In this document: positions 1 through 7,579 of the stretch, in pieces
Position numbering within the stretch: the first letter of the stretch is position 1
How the letters are laid out: every line of letters starts with the position of its first letter
NCBI RefSeq assembly: GCF_006151805.1
Contig: NZ_VDDA01000020.1
Coordinates: 1 to 64,000 of the forward strand
Reading direction: 5' to 3'
DNA from: Methylobacterium terricola
GTDB lineage: Bacteria > Pseudomonadota > Alphaproteobacteria > Rhizobiales > Beijerinckiaceae
Length of the DNA stretch: 64,000 nt
Position numbers and translations under genes: made by a program
The notes under the pieces: model-generated
What the model saw: only the letters and a program-made list of their open reading frames with translations
What the model was told of the DNA's origin: nothing
Database searches by the model: none

Positions 1-73
1 GGCGAGGCGGGTGCGGCGGCAGAAGCGGGGCGATCGCAGACCAGAGGTCGTCGGGAAGAAGCGGGCGAGCCAT
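1..73 (-). CDS. IS5-family-like transposase, N-terminal 24 codons only
   Basis: The minus strand from the ATG at 71-73 reads MARPLLPDDLWSAIAPLLPP followed by HPPR, and runs off the left edge. The pattern 'LxDDLWxxIxPLLPPxPP' is the usual N-terminus of IS5-family (IS427 group) transposases with the DUF4096-type helix-turn-helix. The DDE catalytic residues lie outside the window, so it is unknown whether the gene is intact. The reading frame is open over all visible bases, and a terminal-repeat-like sequence sits 30-50 bases upstream of the start, as expected for this group. Confidence 0.6.
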   Translation of the reverse strand, partial: MARPLLPDDLWSAIAPLLPPHPPR

Positions 74-122
74 ACCACCCCAACGCCCAACAGACCCGAT
101 CGTGCCGTTCTGTTAGGCGCTC
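1..122 (-). mobile_element. End of an IS5-family-like insertion sequence
   Basis: The window opens inside an insertion sequence read on the minus strand. The transposase start codon lies at 71-73 and the element appears to end at 122. Its terminal sequence, read inward on the minus strand from 122, is GAGCGCCTAACAGAACGGC, which looks like the terminal inverted repeat of the IS427/ISL2 group of IS5. TA at 123-124 directly outside would fit the TA target preference of that group. The other end lies before the window, so the length and the second inverted repeat cannot be checked. Confidence 0.6.
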
Positions 123-271
123 TAAGTCAGGAAGGCTGACATTTGCCGGGGCGGGCGTCAACGCGGAGTAGAGGCATTCCAGGCAGCTCAAATTCGCTCA
201 TGCCTGGCGAGACGCGGAACAGGCGTCGATCCCCCCTCGTATTTCACCCGCGGACGGCCCATCCCGAGGCT

Positions 272-442
272 CCCCTTTCCCGGATGATTGAAACGAAGTG
301 GAAGGAGATCCGGGATCGAGCATAAAAGGTCGCGAAGCGTCCTCGTGGCTGCAACGTTGCAAATATAGAGCCGCTTCGCGGCACTTCTTCTGCTGGATCC
401 CGGATCTCCTTCCGCTGACGCTACAGTCGTCCGGGAAAGGGG
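272..442 (-). repeat. Dispersed nested palindrome, family A, copy 1
   Basis: A 171-bp intergenic element with outer arms CCCCTTTCCCGG and CCGGGAAAGGGG and second arms GGAAGGAGATCCGGGATC (292-309) and GATCCCGGATCTCCTTCC (397-414). Inside lies a core with CGCGAAGCG and CGCTTCGCG. The reverse complement aligns along its full length with the element at 5724-5896, so this copy is in the opposite orientation. It fills most of the gene-free stretch 125-586. The rest of that stretch shows nothing recognisable apart from the upstream region of the cysteine synthase gene. Short ORFs that cross it are products of the repeat, not genes. Confidence 0.85.
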
Positions 443-586
443 TAGGGCTCACCATGGGGCGGCTGCGCATTCGGCACGACGATGCCTGTCGTTGCGACGA
501 GCCGTGCGCCTTGCCGCCCATCCGGTTTCGCGGCATCACCGCTACCCCCGCGGGCCCTCGCGCCCGCCCATACGGATGGCCCCGCG

Positions 587-1627
587 ATGATCCGCCCCGA
601 CATCCTCGCCGCGATCGGCGGCACGCCCTTGATCCGCCTCAAGCGCGCCTCGGAGGAGACCGGCTGCACCATCCTGGGCAAGGCCGAGTTCCTCAATCCG
701 GGACAGTCGGTGAAGGACCGCGCCGCCCTGTTCATGGTCGAGGCCGCCGAGCGCGCCGGCGCCTTGCGGCCGGGCGGTACCATCGTCGAGGGGACGGCGG
801 GCAATACCGGCATCGGGCTGGCGCTCGTCGGCGCGGCGCGGGGCTACCGCACCGTGATCGTGATCCCCGACACCCAGTCGGCGGAGAAGAAGCAGGCGCT
901 GCGGCTGGCCGGGGCCGACCTCGTCGAGGTGCCGGCGGTGCCGTTCGCCAATCCCAACAACTACGTCAAGGTCGCCGGCCGCCTCGCCGCACGGCTTTCC
1001 GCCACCGAGCCCGGCGGCGCCTTCTTTGCCGACCAGTTCGACAACACGGCCAACCGCGACGCCCACGTCGCCACGACCGGGCCGGAGATCTGGGAGGCGA
1101 CCGGGGGACGGGTCGACGGCTTCATCTGCGCCGCCGGCACCGGCGGCACGCTCGCCGGCACCGCGGCGGCTTTGCGCGCCTGCAACCCGGGGGTGACGAT
1201 CGGGCTCGCCGATCCCGACGGCTCGGCGCTGCATCCCTACTACGCCACCGGCGAGCTCAAGGCCTCGGGCAGCTCGATCACCGAGGGCATCGGCCAGGGC
1301 CGCATCACCGGCAACCTCGCGGGCTTCCGGCCCGACATCTCCTTCGGCATCCCCGACGCCGAGGCGCTGCCGCTGGTCTTCGGCCTGCTCGCGGAGGAGG
1401 GGCTGTGCCTCGGCGGCTCGTCGGGCATCAACGTCGCGGGGGCGATCCGGCTCGCCCGCCATCTCGGCCCCGGCCACACCATCGTGACGATCCTGTGCGA
1501 TTACGGCACCCGCTACGCCTCGAAGCTGTTCGATCCCGGCTTCCTGCGCGCCCGCGACCTGCCGGTGCCGCACTGGCTCGCCAGCCCGCGCACGATCGAT
1601 CCCGGGCTGGTGCCGGCGGGCGCGTAG
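587..1627 (+). CDS. cysK: Cysteine synthase (O-acetylserine sulfhydrylase), PLP-dependent
   Basis: A 346-residue fold-type II PLP enzyme that would make L-cysteine from O-acetylserine and sulfide in the cytoplasm. The Schiff-base lysine is K43 in the motif NPGQSVKDR. The substrate loop appears as EGTAGNTG near residue 70 (EPTSGNTG in most family members), and the phosphate-binding loop as GTGGTLAGT near residue 185. I chose the ATG at 587 because homologues begin close to 'ILxxIGGTPLIRL'. The open frame extends upstream to 482, but those residues look non-coding. The length is normal for CysK-type enzymes. It stands alone, with a terminator at its stop codon. A cystathionine beta-synthase-like activity cannot be excluded. 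Confidence 0.85.
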   Translation: MIRPDILAAIGGTPLIRLKRASEETGCTILGKAEFLNPGQSVKDRAALFMVEAAERAGALRPGGTIVEGTAGNTGIGLALVGAARGYRTVIVIPDTQSAEKKQALRLAGADLVEVPAVPFANPNNYVKVAGRLAARLSATEPGGAFFADQFDNTANRDAHVATTGPEIWEATGGRVDGFICAAGTGGTLAGTAAALRACNPGVTIGLADPDGSALHPYYATGELKASGSSITEGIGQGRITGNLAGFRPDISFGIPDAEALPLVFGLLAEEGLCLGGSSGINVAGAIRLARHLGPGHTIVTILCDYGTRYASKLFDPGFLRARDLPVPHWLASPRTIDPGLVPAGA

Positions 1628-1645
1628 GCGCCCGCGCGGATTTTT
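1616..1645 (+). terminator. Intrinsic terminator overlapping the cysK stop codon
   Basis: GCGGGCGC (1616-1623) pairs perfectly with GCGCCCGC (1628-1635) around the loop GTAG, which contains the TAG stop. Five T residues follow at 1641-1645, five bases after the stem. The short spacer makes it a slightly unusual terminator. The remaining gene-free stretch to 2070 holds a moderately AT-rich promoter region from about 1900 and the CtrA-like box at 1980-1995; nothing else was recognised there. Confidence 0.55.
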
Positions 1646-1979
1646 CTCGCGCGTCCTGGGGCAAGTTCTGCCGCCGGCGCGACCGAGGTAAGGCGGGATC
1701 AGCGGCGCGACGGCCCCGCGCCGCCGCGCCGAAGGGGTGGTCGCCGCCGGCCGGCCGTGCGGTTTCACCGGGCGGATCAAGCAATAACACACGGGCTCGA
1801 CGCCTCTCGTCATGCGCCCGCGGCCGGGAGGAATGCCCCTCGCGCCTCGAATGCCGCCTCGGACCGCCTTTCCTCCCGCCGACAACTCCCGCTGATCACG
1901 TGACGCTCACTGTATTTCTCATCGATCTGCGCCCTGCATCACAAGCATAGGGCGATACCGATTTTGGTCGATCCTCCTG

Positions 1980-1995
1980 TTAACGACTTGTTAAC
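1980..1995 (+). promoter_or_regulatory. CtrA-type box upstream of the small HTH gene
   Basis: TTAACGACTTGTTAAC matches the full CtrA consensus TTAA-N7-TTAA(C) exactly. It lies 76 bases upstream of the ATG at 2071, in an AT-richer stretch of an otherwise very GC-rich region. CtrA is the alphaproteobacterial cell-cycle and motility response regulator. That this site is bound is an inference. Confidence 0.6.
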
Positions 1996-2070
1996 CCTGA
2001 TTGCGCAGCTTTTCCAGGTCCTCACACCAAGCAAAAGCCCGGGGGCTCTCGTCACCAGGAGGAAATCAGC

Positions 2071-2328
2071 ATGGCGCCAGCGACCACCCTCGCGGAGGCC
2101 GAGCGCAAGCTCGTCATCGAGACGCTCATCCGTTGCCGCGGCAACCGCACCCACGCCGCCAGGATGCTCGGCGTCTCGGTCCGCACGGTCCGCAACCGGA
2201 TCGCGGAATACAAGCGGATCGGCGTCTGCCTGCCGATCTACCGCGACGTCGTCTGGTCCGACCGGCCGGAGGGAGAGTTCTCGCCGGAGGAGGCGGGGCT
2301 GGGGATGCCGGCGGAGGTGGGGGCCTGA
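2071..2328 (+). CDS. Small Fis-type (HTH_8) DNA-binding protein
   Basis: An 85-residue protein, almost all of it one Fis-type helix-turn-helix. Residues about 10-50 read 'RKLVIETLIRCRGNRTHAAR' followed by MLGVSVRTVRNRI, very close to the C-terminal DNA-binding segment of FlbD/NtrC-class activators. No AAA+ or receiver domain is present, so it cannot activate sigma-54 polymerase by itself. The residue tail after 55 is acidic. AGGAGG at 2060-2065 gives a strong ribosome binding site. It is monocistronic and closed by a bidirectional hairpin at 2372-2415. The CtrA-like box upstream suggests a place in the cell-cycle or motility network. The target genes are unknown. Confidence 0.75.
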   Translation: MAPATTLAEAERKLVIETLIRCRGNRTHAARMLGVSVRTVRNRIAEYKRIGVCLPIYRDVVWSDRPEGEFSPEEAGLGMPAEVGA

Positions 2329-2371
2329 CGGACGGCTTCGCTCGATGAGCCCACGCCCGTCCACCCATCCT

Positions 2372-2415
2372 CCGGGTCATTCCGGGCTCGGCGTCGCAGC
2401 CCCGGAATGACCCGG
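2372..2415. terminator. Bidirectional terminator-like hairpin between converging genes
   Basis: CCGGGTCATTCCGGGCT (2372-2388) pairs with AGCCCCGGAATGACCCGG (2398-2415) with one bulged C. It sits between the HTH gene and the converging GH13 gene, without a T-tract. The stem sequence resembles the outer arms of the long repeat at 29459-29601, so it may be a short relative of that repeat family used as a terminator. Confidence 0.5.
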
Positions 2416-2447
2416 TGCGTGTCGGGATCCTCGAGCAAGCCGGGCCC

Positions 2448-4127
2448 TCAGATCTCGCTCCGCCGCAGCAGGTAATCCAGCCCCCCGACCCGGTACCACC
2501 GGTACCCGTACCCCTCCATCAGGACGCAGTGCCGGCCGTCGTCGTTGGCGAGGCTGCGCTGGCCGGTGAGGAGGTCGATCAGGTTGCGGCCGTCGCCGTC
2601 GAGGCCGGTGGCGAAGCCGACCTCGCGCGGCTCGGCCTGAAGGTTGTGCAGGCACAGGACCGAGTTCTTCCGCCAGTCGTAGCGCAAAGCCAGCACGCCG
2701 GGATGGCCGGTCTCGATCACCGTGAAGTCGCCCCAGCCGATCTCCGGCACCTCCTTGCGCATGCGGATGATGCGCTCCATCCAGTTGAGGAGCGATTCCG
2801 GCGCACAGCGCTGCCCCGCCGCGTTGACGTGCTGGTAGGCATAAGCCCCGTGGTGGATCGGCGGCGATTCGGGCGTGTCGCTCAGGGTGAAGCCGCCCTG
2901 CGGCTCGTGCGACCACTGCATCGGCGTGCGGGCGCAGTCGCGCTCGGGCAGCGAGAGGTCGTCGCCCATACCGATCTCGTCGCCGTAGCGCAGCACCGGC
3001 GTGCCCGGCAGGGTGAACATCAGGCTGTAGGCGAGCTCGATCCGGCGCCGGTCGCCGCCGAGCATCGGCGCGAGGCGCCGGCGGATGCCGCGGCCGTAGA
3101 GCTGCATGTCGGGTTCAGGGCCAAAGGCCTGGAACACCGTCTGGCGCTGCTTCTCTGTCAGCCGCCCGAGATCCAGCTCGTCGTGGTTGCGCAGGAAGAT
3201 CGCCCACTGGCCCGAGGCCGGCCGGTTCCGGGTCTTCTCCAGCGCCTTCACCAGCGGGCGCGAATCGGCCGAGGCGAGCGCGTAGAACAGGGTCTGGTTG
3301 GCCTGGAAGTTGAACATCATGTGCATGCGGTCGGCGTCCTCGCCGAAATAGTCGAGGTCCTGGCGCGGCAGGATGTTGGCCTCGGCCAGGATGATCGCGT
3401 CGCCCTGGCGCCATTGTAGGAACTCGCGGAACAGCCGCAGCAGCTCGAACTGCTCGCGCGGCTCGCCGGAGACCTCCGGTCCCTTCTCGGCGATCACGAA
3501 CGGCACCGCATCCATCCGGAAGCCCGACACGCCGAGCTGGATCCAGAACCCCATGATCTTCAGGATCTCGGCCTGGACGTGGGGGTTCGCGGTGTTGAGG
3601 TCGGGCTGGAAGTCGTAGAAGCGGTGGAAGTACCAGGCCTTCGCTTCCTTGTCGTAGCTCCAGGTGCTCTTCTGCACGCCCGGGAACACCATGCCCTCGT
3701 GGGCCTGCGGCGGCTTCGTCTTCGACCAGACGTACCAGTCGCGGGTGAGGGCATTCGGGTCGGAGCGGGCGGCCTGGAACCACGGATGCTGGTCGGAGGT
3801 GTGGTTGACCACGAGGTCGATCAGCACCCGCATCCCGCGCTGCTTGGCGGCGTGGGTGAAGGCGACGAAGTCGCCGAGCGTGCCGTAGCGCGGATCGACG
3901 CCGTAATAGTCGGCGACGTCGTAGCCGTGGTCGCGTCCCGGCGAGGGCTGGAACGGGTGCAGCCAGATCGCCGTGACGCCGAGCCCGAGCAGATAATCGA
4001 GGCGCCGCTCCAGCCCCTCGAAATCGCCGATGCCGTCGCCGTTGGCATCCATGAAGGAGCCGACCGAGAGGCAGTAGATCACCGCGTTCTTGTACCAGAG
4101 GTCCTCGATCACCCCGGCTCTCCTCAC
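2448..4127 (-). CDS. GH13 alpha-glucan enzyme, trehalose-synthase-like
   Basis: A 559-residue cytoplasmic glycoside hydrolase family 13 protein with the full catalytic barrel. The nucleophile is D206 in GFRMDAVPF, the acid/base is E249 in IILAEAN, and the third carboxylate is D316 in FLRNHDEL. The NHDEL motif and the start 'LWYKNAVIYCLSVGSFMDAN' point to the trehalose synthase / GH13_16-type group, which interconverts maltose and trehalose, rather than to secreted amylases. There is no signal peptide and no C-terminal maltokinase fusion. It stands alone and is divergent from urtA. A maltose-acting or sucrose-acting hydrolase of the same clan is the main alternative. Confidence 0.75.
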   Translation of the reverse strand: MRRAGVIEDLWYKNAVIYCLSVGSFMDANGDGIGDFEGLERRLDYLLGLGVTAIWLHPFQPSPGRDHGYDVADYYGVDPRYGTLGDFVAFTHAAKQRGMRVLIDLVVNHTSDQHPWFQAARSDPNALTRDWYVWSKTKPPQAHEGMVFPGVQKSTWSYDKEAKAWYFHRFYDFQPDLNTANPHVQAEILKIMGFWIQLGVSGFRMDAVPFVIAEKGPEVSGEPREQFELLRLFREFLQWRQGDAIILAEANILPRQDLDYFGEDADRMHMMFNFQANQTLFYALASADSRPLVKALEKTRNRPASGQWAIFLRNHDELDLGRLTEKQRQTVFQAFGPEPDMQLYGRGIRRRLAPMLGGDRRRIELAYSLMFTLPGTPVLRYGDEIGMGDDLSLPERDCARTPMQWSHEPQGGFTLSDTPESPPIHHGAYAYQHVNAAGQRCAPESLLNWMERIIRMRKEVPEIGWGDFTVIETGHPGVLALRYDWRKNSVLCLHNLQAEPREVGFATGLDGDGRNLIDLLTGQRSLANDDGRHCVLMEGYGYRWYRVGGLDYLLRRSEI

Positions 4128-4314
4128 GCCTCGACGGTCCGCATCCCGTCAACAGCTAGGGCAGTGGCCCCTTAAGCGTAGCCTTGGCGCTATCTTGGGC
4201 ATGATGGCGCTCGCATGGGCAGGGGTGCGCCGAAAGAAACGGCGATTGGCCCCGAAATCCGGCGTGTGCCCAGAATTTGAGCCGCCCCCCGGGGAACCAT
4301 TTCAAAAAATTCCT

Positions 4315-4330
4315 TGGCATGCCCTTTGCG
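4315..4330 (+). promoter_or_regulatory. Sigma-54 (RpoN) promoter of the urt operon
   Basis: TGGCATGCCCTTTGCG carries the -24 element TGGCATG, a 4-base spacer and the -12 element TTGC. The invariant GG and GC dinucleotides are exactly 12 bases apart. The predicted transcription start, near 4341, leaves about 24 bases to the urtA ATG. An AT-rich stretch (4300-4312) lies directly upstream. Urea uptake operons are commonly nitrogen-regulated through NtrC and RpoN; no clear NtrC site was found between 4128 and 4300. Confidence 0.7.
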
Positions 4331-4364
4331 GATCGGGGTCCGGGCGCCTTGGCCCAGGGAGACG

Positions 4365-5663
4365 ATGAACATGACGTGGAAGGGTTGGCTCTCGCGCGCC
4401 GCGGTCGCGGGCGGGTTGGCGCTCGGCACGCTGACGACCACGGTCGCCTCGGCGCAGGAGACCATCAAGGTCGGCATCCTGCACTCGCTTTCGGGCACGA
4501 TGGCGATCTCCGAGACGACGCTCAAAGACGTCATGCTGATGCTCATCGACGAGCAGAACAAGAAGGGCGGCGTGCTCGGCAAGAAGCTCGAGGCGGTGGT
4601 CGTCGATCCGGCCTCGAACTGGCCGCTCTTCGCCGAGAAGGCGCGCGAGCTGATCGCGAAGGACAAGGTCGCCGCGGTGTTCGGCTGCTGGACCTCGGTG
4701 TCGCGCAAGTCGGTGCTGCCGGTCTTCAAGGAGCTCAACAACATCCTGTTCTACCCCGTCCAGTACGAGGGCGAGGAGAGCGAGCGCAACGTGTTCTACA
4801 CCGGCGCCGCCCCGAACCAGCAGGCGATCCCGGCCGTCGACTACCTGATGTCGGAGGACGGCGGCAGCGTGAAGCGGTGGGTGCTGGAGGGCACGGACTA
4901 CGTCTACCCGCGCACCACCAACAAGATCCTCGAAGCCTACCTCAAGTACAAGGGGGTGAAGGACGAGGACATCATGATCAACTACACCCCGTTCGGCTTC
5001 TCGGACTGGCAGACGGAGGTGTCGAAGATCAAGGCGTTCGGCTCGGCCGGCAAGAAGACCGCGGTGGTCTCGACCGTCAACGGTGACGCCAACGTGCCGT
5101 TCTACAAGGAACTCGGCAACCAGGGCATCAAGGCGACCGACATCCCGGTGATGGCGTTCTCGGTCGGCGAGGAGGAGCTGGCCGGCATCGACACCAAGCC
5201 GCTCGTCGGCCACCTCGCCGCGTGGAACTACTTCGAGTCGGTGAAGACCCCGGAGAACGAGGCGTTCATCAAGAAGTGGCAGGAGTTCAAGAAGAACCCC
5301 AAGGCCGTCACCAACGACCCGATGGAAGCGAGCTACATCGGCTTCAACATGTGGGTGAAGGCGGTCGAGAAGGCCGGCACCACCAACCCGGACAAGGTGA
5401 TCGACGCGCTGCCCGGCACCGAGCAGGCCAACCTCACCGGCGGCACCGCCAAGATGCTGCCCAACCACCACATCACCAAGCCGGTCTTCATCGGCGAGAT
5501 CGAGGCGAACGGCCAGTTCGACGTGGTGTGGAAGACCAAGGAGCTGATCCCCGGCGAGGCCTGGTCGAAGCAGCTCGAAGGCTCGAAGGACCTCGAGGCC
5601 GACTGGGTGCAGCTCAAGTGCGGCAACTACAACACCAAGACGAAGAAGTGCGGCGGCGCGTAA
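4365..5663 (+). CDS. urtA: Urea ABC transporter, periplasmic substrate-binding protein
   Basis: A 432-residue binding protein of the branched-chain amino acid (HAAT) type that delivers urea to the UrtBC permease. Residues 1-31 form a signal peptide (basic start, hydrophobic core, cleavage near VASAQET). Diagnostic UrtA motifs follow: HSLSGTMAISE near residue 40, FGCWTSVSRKSVLPVFKEL near 105, and FYPVQYEGEESERN just after. I chose the ATG at 4365 because it follows GGGAGA and begins the signal peptide. The frame also has a TTG at 4314, but that lies inside the predicted sigma-54 promoter. It is the first gene of urtABCDE and is separated from urtB by a palindromic element. Confidence 0.93.
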   Translation: MNMTWKGWLSRAAVAGGLALGTLTTTVASAQETIKVGILHSLSGTMAISETTLKDVMLMLIDEQNKKGGVLGKKLEAVVVDPASNWPLFAEKARELIAKDKVAAVFGCWTSVSRKSVLPVFKELNNILFYPVQYEGEESERNVFYTGAAPNQQAIPAVDYLMSEDGGSVKRWVLEGTDYVYPRTTNKILEAYLKYKGVKDEDIMINYTPFGFSDWQTEVSKIKAFGSAGKKTAVVSTVNGDANVPFYKELGNQGIKATDIPVMAFSVGEEELAGIDTKPLVGHLAAWNYFESVKTPENEAFIKKWQEFKKNPKAVTNDPMEASYIGFNMWVKAVEKAGTTNPDKVIDALPGTEQANLTGGTAKMLPNHHITKPVFIGEIEANGQFDVVWKTKELIPGEAWSKQLEGSKDLEADWVQLKCGNYNTKTKKCGGA

Positions 5664-5723
5664 AGCGCCTGCTGCCGGGCCTCTCCCCGAGGGGGGAGGG
5701 GCCCGAGGGGATGCCGTTCGGCT

Positions 5724-5896
5724 CCCCTTTCCCGGACGACTGCAGCGGAGCGGAAGGAGATCCGGGATCCAGCCGCAAGACTTGCCGCGAAGCGGCTCTC
5801 ACTGTTGCGACGGTGCAGACATGCTGACGCTTCGCGACTTTCTGTGCTGGATCCCGGATCTCCTTCCGCTGACGCTGCAGTCGTGCGGGAAAGGGG
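5724..5896 (+). repeat. Dispersed nested palindrome, family A, copy 2, inside the urt operon
   Basis: A 173-bp element with outer arms CCCCTTTCCCGG and (G)CGGGAAAGGGG, second arms GGAAGGAGATCCGGGATC and GATCCCGGATCTCCTTCC, and an inner pair GCCGCGAAGCGGC and GACGCTTCGCGAC. It matches the reverse complement of 272-442 end to end. It occupies most of the 312-base gap between urtA and urtB. A second short hairpin, CCTCTCCCC/GGGGGAGGGG, lies at 5681-5702 just after the urtA stop. Confidence 0.9.
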
Positions 5897-5975
5897 TGGG
5901 TGCCTGAGAACCCGGTGCCACCACGCCCACGACCTCTTCCGCAAGGAAGACGATAACCTCCTCGGACATCTCTGC

Positions 5976-7577
5976 ATGCGCCGCTGCCTCGTCCTTCTCC
6001 TCGTCGCCTGGTGCACCGCTTGGTGTGTCACTTGGGCCCTGCCGGCCGCGGCGCAGACCGGGTCCGATGCTGCCTATGCCCGGCTCGCCAGCGACAGCTA
6101 TTCCGACATCGAGGCCGGCATCGCCGCGCTCGCCACCAGCGGCGACCCGAAGGCCGGTGCGGTCCTGCGCGCGCTCGCCGAGAACCGCCTGCTCTACCGC
6201 CCGGACGACAAGGCGCTCGCCATCAAGGACGGCGCCACGGTCACCGACGCCCGCACCGGCGCGGCGGTCGGCCCGGACGGCCTGAAGCCCGTGCGGGTCA
6301 ACAACCGGGTGCGGCGCGCCATCGACGCGGCCCTCGGCACCCTGAATCTCCTCGCCCCCGACGCCGCCACCCGCCGCACCGCCGCCGACGCGGTGTTCAA
6401 GGCCCGCGACGTCGCCGCCCTTCCGGCCCTCGACGCGGCCCTCGCCCGCGAGACCGATGCGAGCGCGAAGCGCAGCCTGCAGGAGGCCCGCGCCGCGGCG
6501 TTGCTGGCCAAGCCCGGCAGTCCTGAGATCGACCGGCTCGCGGCCGTCGACACGATCCAGAACCGCGGCGACAGCGAGGCGCTCGGGATCTTGCGCGGCC
6601 TCTCGGGCGACGCGGCTTCGAGCGTGCGCGACGCCGCCGCCCGCGGCGTGTCGGCGATCGAGACCCGCCAGGCACTGATGGCGAACGTGCAGAACGCCTG
6701 GTACGGCGTGTCGCTCGGCTCGGTGCTGCTGCTCGCCGCCATCGGCCTTGCCATCACCTTCGGGGTGATGGGCATCATCAACATGGCCCACGGCGAGATG
6801 GTGATGCTCGGCGCCTACACCACCTACCTGGTGCAGGAGCTGATCCGCCAGAGGGCCCCCGGCCTGTTCGACTGGTCGCTGCCGATCGCGATCCCGCTCG
6901 CCTTCCTGGTCGCCGGCGCCGTCGGCATCCTGATCGAGCGGACCGTCATCCGCCACCTCTACGGCCGTCCCCTCGAGACGCTGCTCGCCACCTGGGGCAT
7001 CAGCCTGATCCTCCAGCAGGCGGTGCGCTCGGTCTTCGGGCCGACCAACCGCGAGGTCGGCGCACCCTCCTACATGTCCGGCGCCTTCGACCTGTTCGGC
7101 CTCTCGATCACCTGGGGCCGGCTGTGGATCGTGGTCTTCGCGATGGCCGTCTTCGTCGCCCTCAACCTGATCCTGAAGGCGACCTCGTTCGGCCTGAAGA
7201 CCCGCGCCGTCACCCAGAACCGCCGCATGGCCGCCGCCATGGGCATCCGCACGCCGTGGATCGACGCCTTCACGTTCGGCCTGGGGTCGGGCATCGCCGG
7301 CGTGGCGGGCGTGGCTTTGTCGCAGATCGACAACGTCTCGCCGAATCTCGGCCAGGGCTACATCATCGACTCGTTCCTGGTCGTGGTGTTCGGCGGCGTC
7401 GGCAACCTGTGGGGCACGCTGGTCGCGGCGCTGACGCTGGGCGTCGCCAACAAGTTCCTCGAGCCCTATGCGGGTGCGGTGCTCGGCAAGATCCTGCTCC
7501 TCGTCTTCATCATCCTGTTCATCCAGAAGCGGCCGCGCGGCCTGTTCGCGCTCAAGGGCCGGGCGGTGGAGGCCTGA
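5976..7577 (+). CDS. urtB: Urea ABC transporter permease UrtB
   Basis: A 533-residue inner-membrane permease. A signal peptide (residues 1-26, ending ALPAAAQ) is followed by a long helical periplasmic region (about 30-235) typical of UrtB. The LivH-like membrane domain follows, with FGVMGIINMAHGEMVMLGAY near residue 265 and ALTLGVANKFLEPY near 490. I chose the ATG at 5976 because it starts the signal peptide. The open frame continues upstream to 5805, but that part is repeat sequence. No strong ribosome binding site is visible. It overlaps no neighbour, and urtC starts three bases after its stop. Confidence 0.9.
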   Translation: MRRCLVLLLVAWCTAWCVTWALPAAAQTGSDAAYARLASDSYSDIEAGIAALATSGDPKAGAVLRALAENRLLYRPDDKALAIKDGATVTDARTGAAVGPDGLKPVRVNNRVRRAIDAALGTLNLLAPDAATRRTAADAVFKARDVAALPALDAALARETDASAKRSLQEARAAALLAKPGSPEIDRLAAVDTIQNRGDSEALGILRGLSGDAASSVRDAAARGVSAIETRQALMANVQNAWYGVSLGSVLLLAAIGLAITFGVMGIINMAHGEMVMLGAYTTYLVQELIRQRAPGLFDWSLPIAIPLAFLVAGAVGILIERTVIRHLYGRPLETLLATWGISLILQQAVRSVFGPTNREVGAPSYMSGAFDLFGLSITWGRLWIVVFAMAVFVALNLILKATSFGLKTRAVTQNRRMAAAMGIRTPWIDAFTFGLGSGIAGVAGVALSQIDNVSPNLGQGYIIDSFLVVVFGGVGNLWGTLVAALTLGVANKFLEPYAGAVLGKILLLVFIILFIQKRPRGLFALKGRAVEA

Positions 7578-7579
7578 CC

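Noticed and set aside
198..539. Minus-strand ORF of 113 codons
   Set aside because: It runs through the family A palindrome; its protein is a reading of the repeat and has no family resemblance. It also lacks a ribosome binding site.
4200..4300. NtrC enhancer upstream of the urt promoter
   Set aside because: I looked for TGCAC-N5-GTGCA-type dyads and found none convincing; the sigma-54 promoter stands without one.
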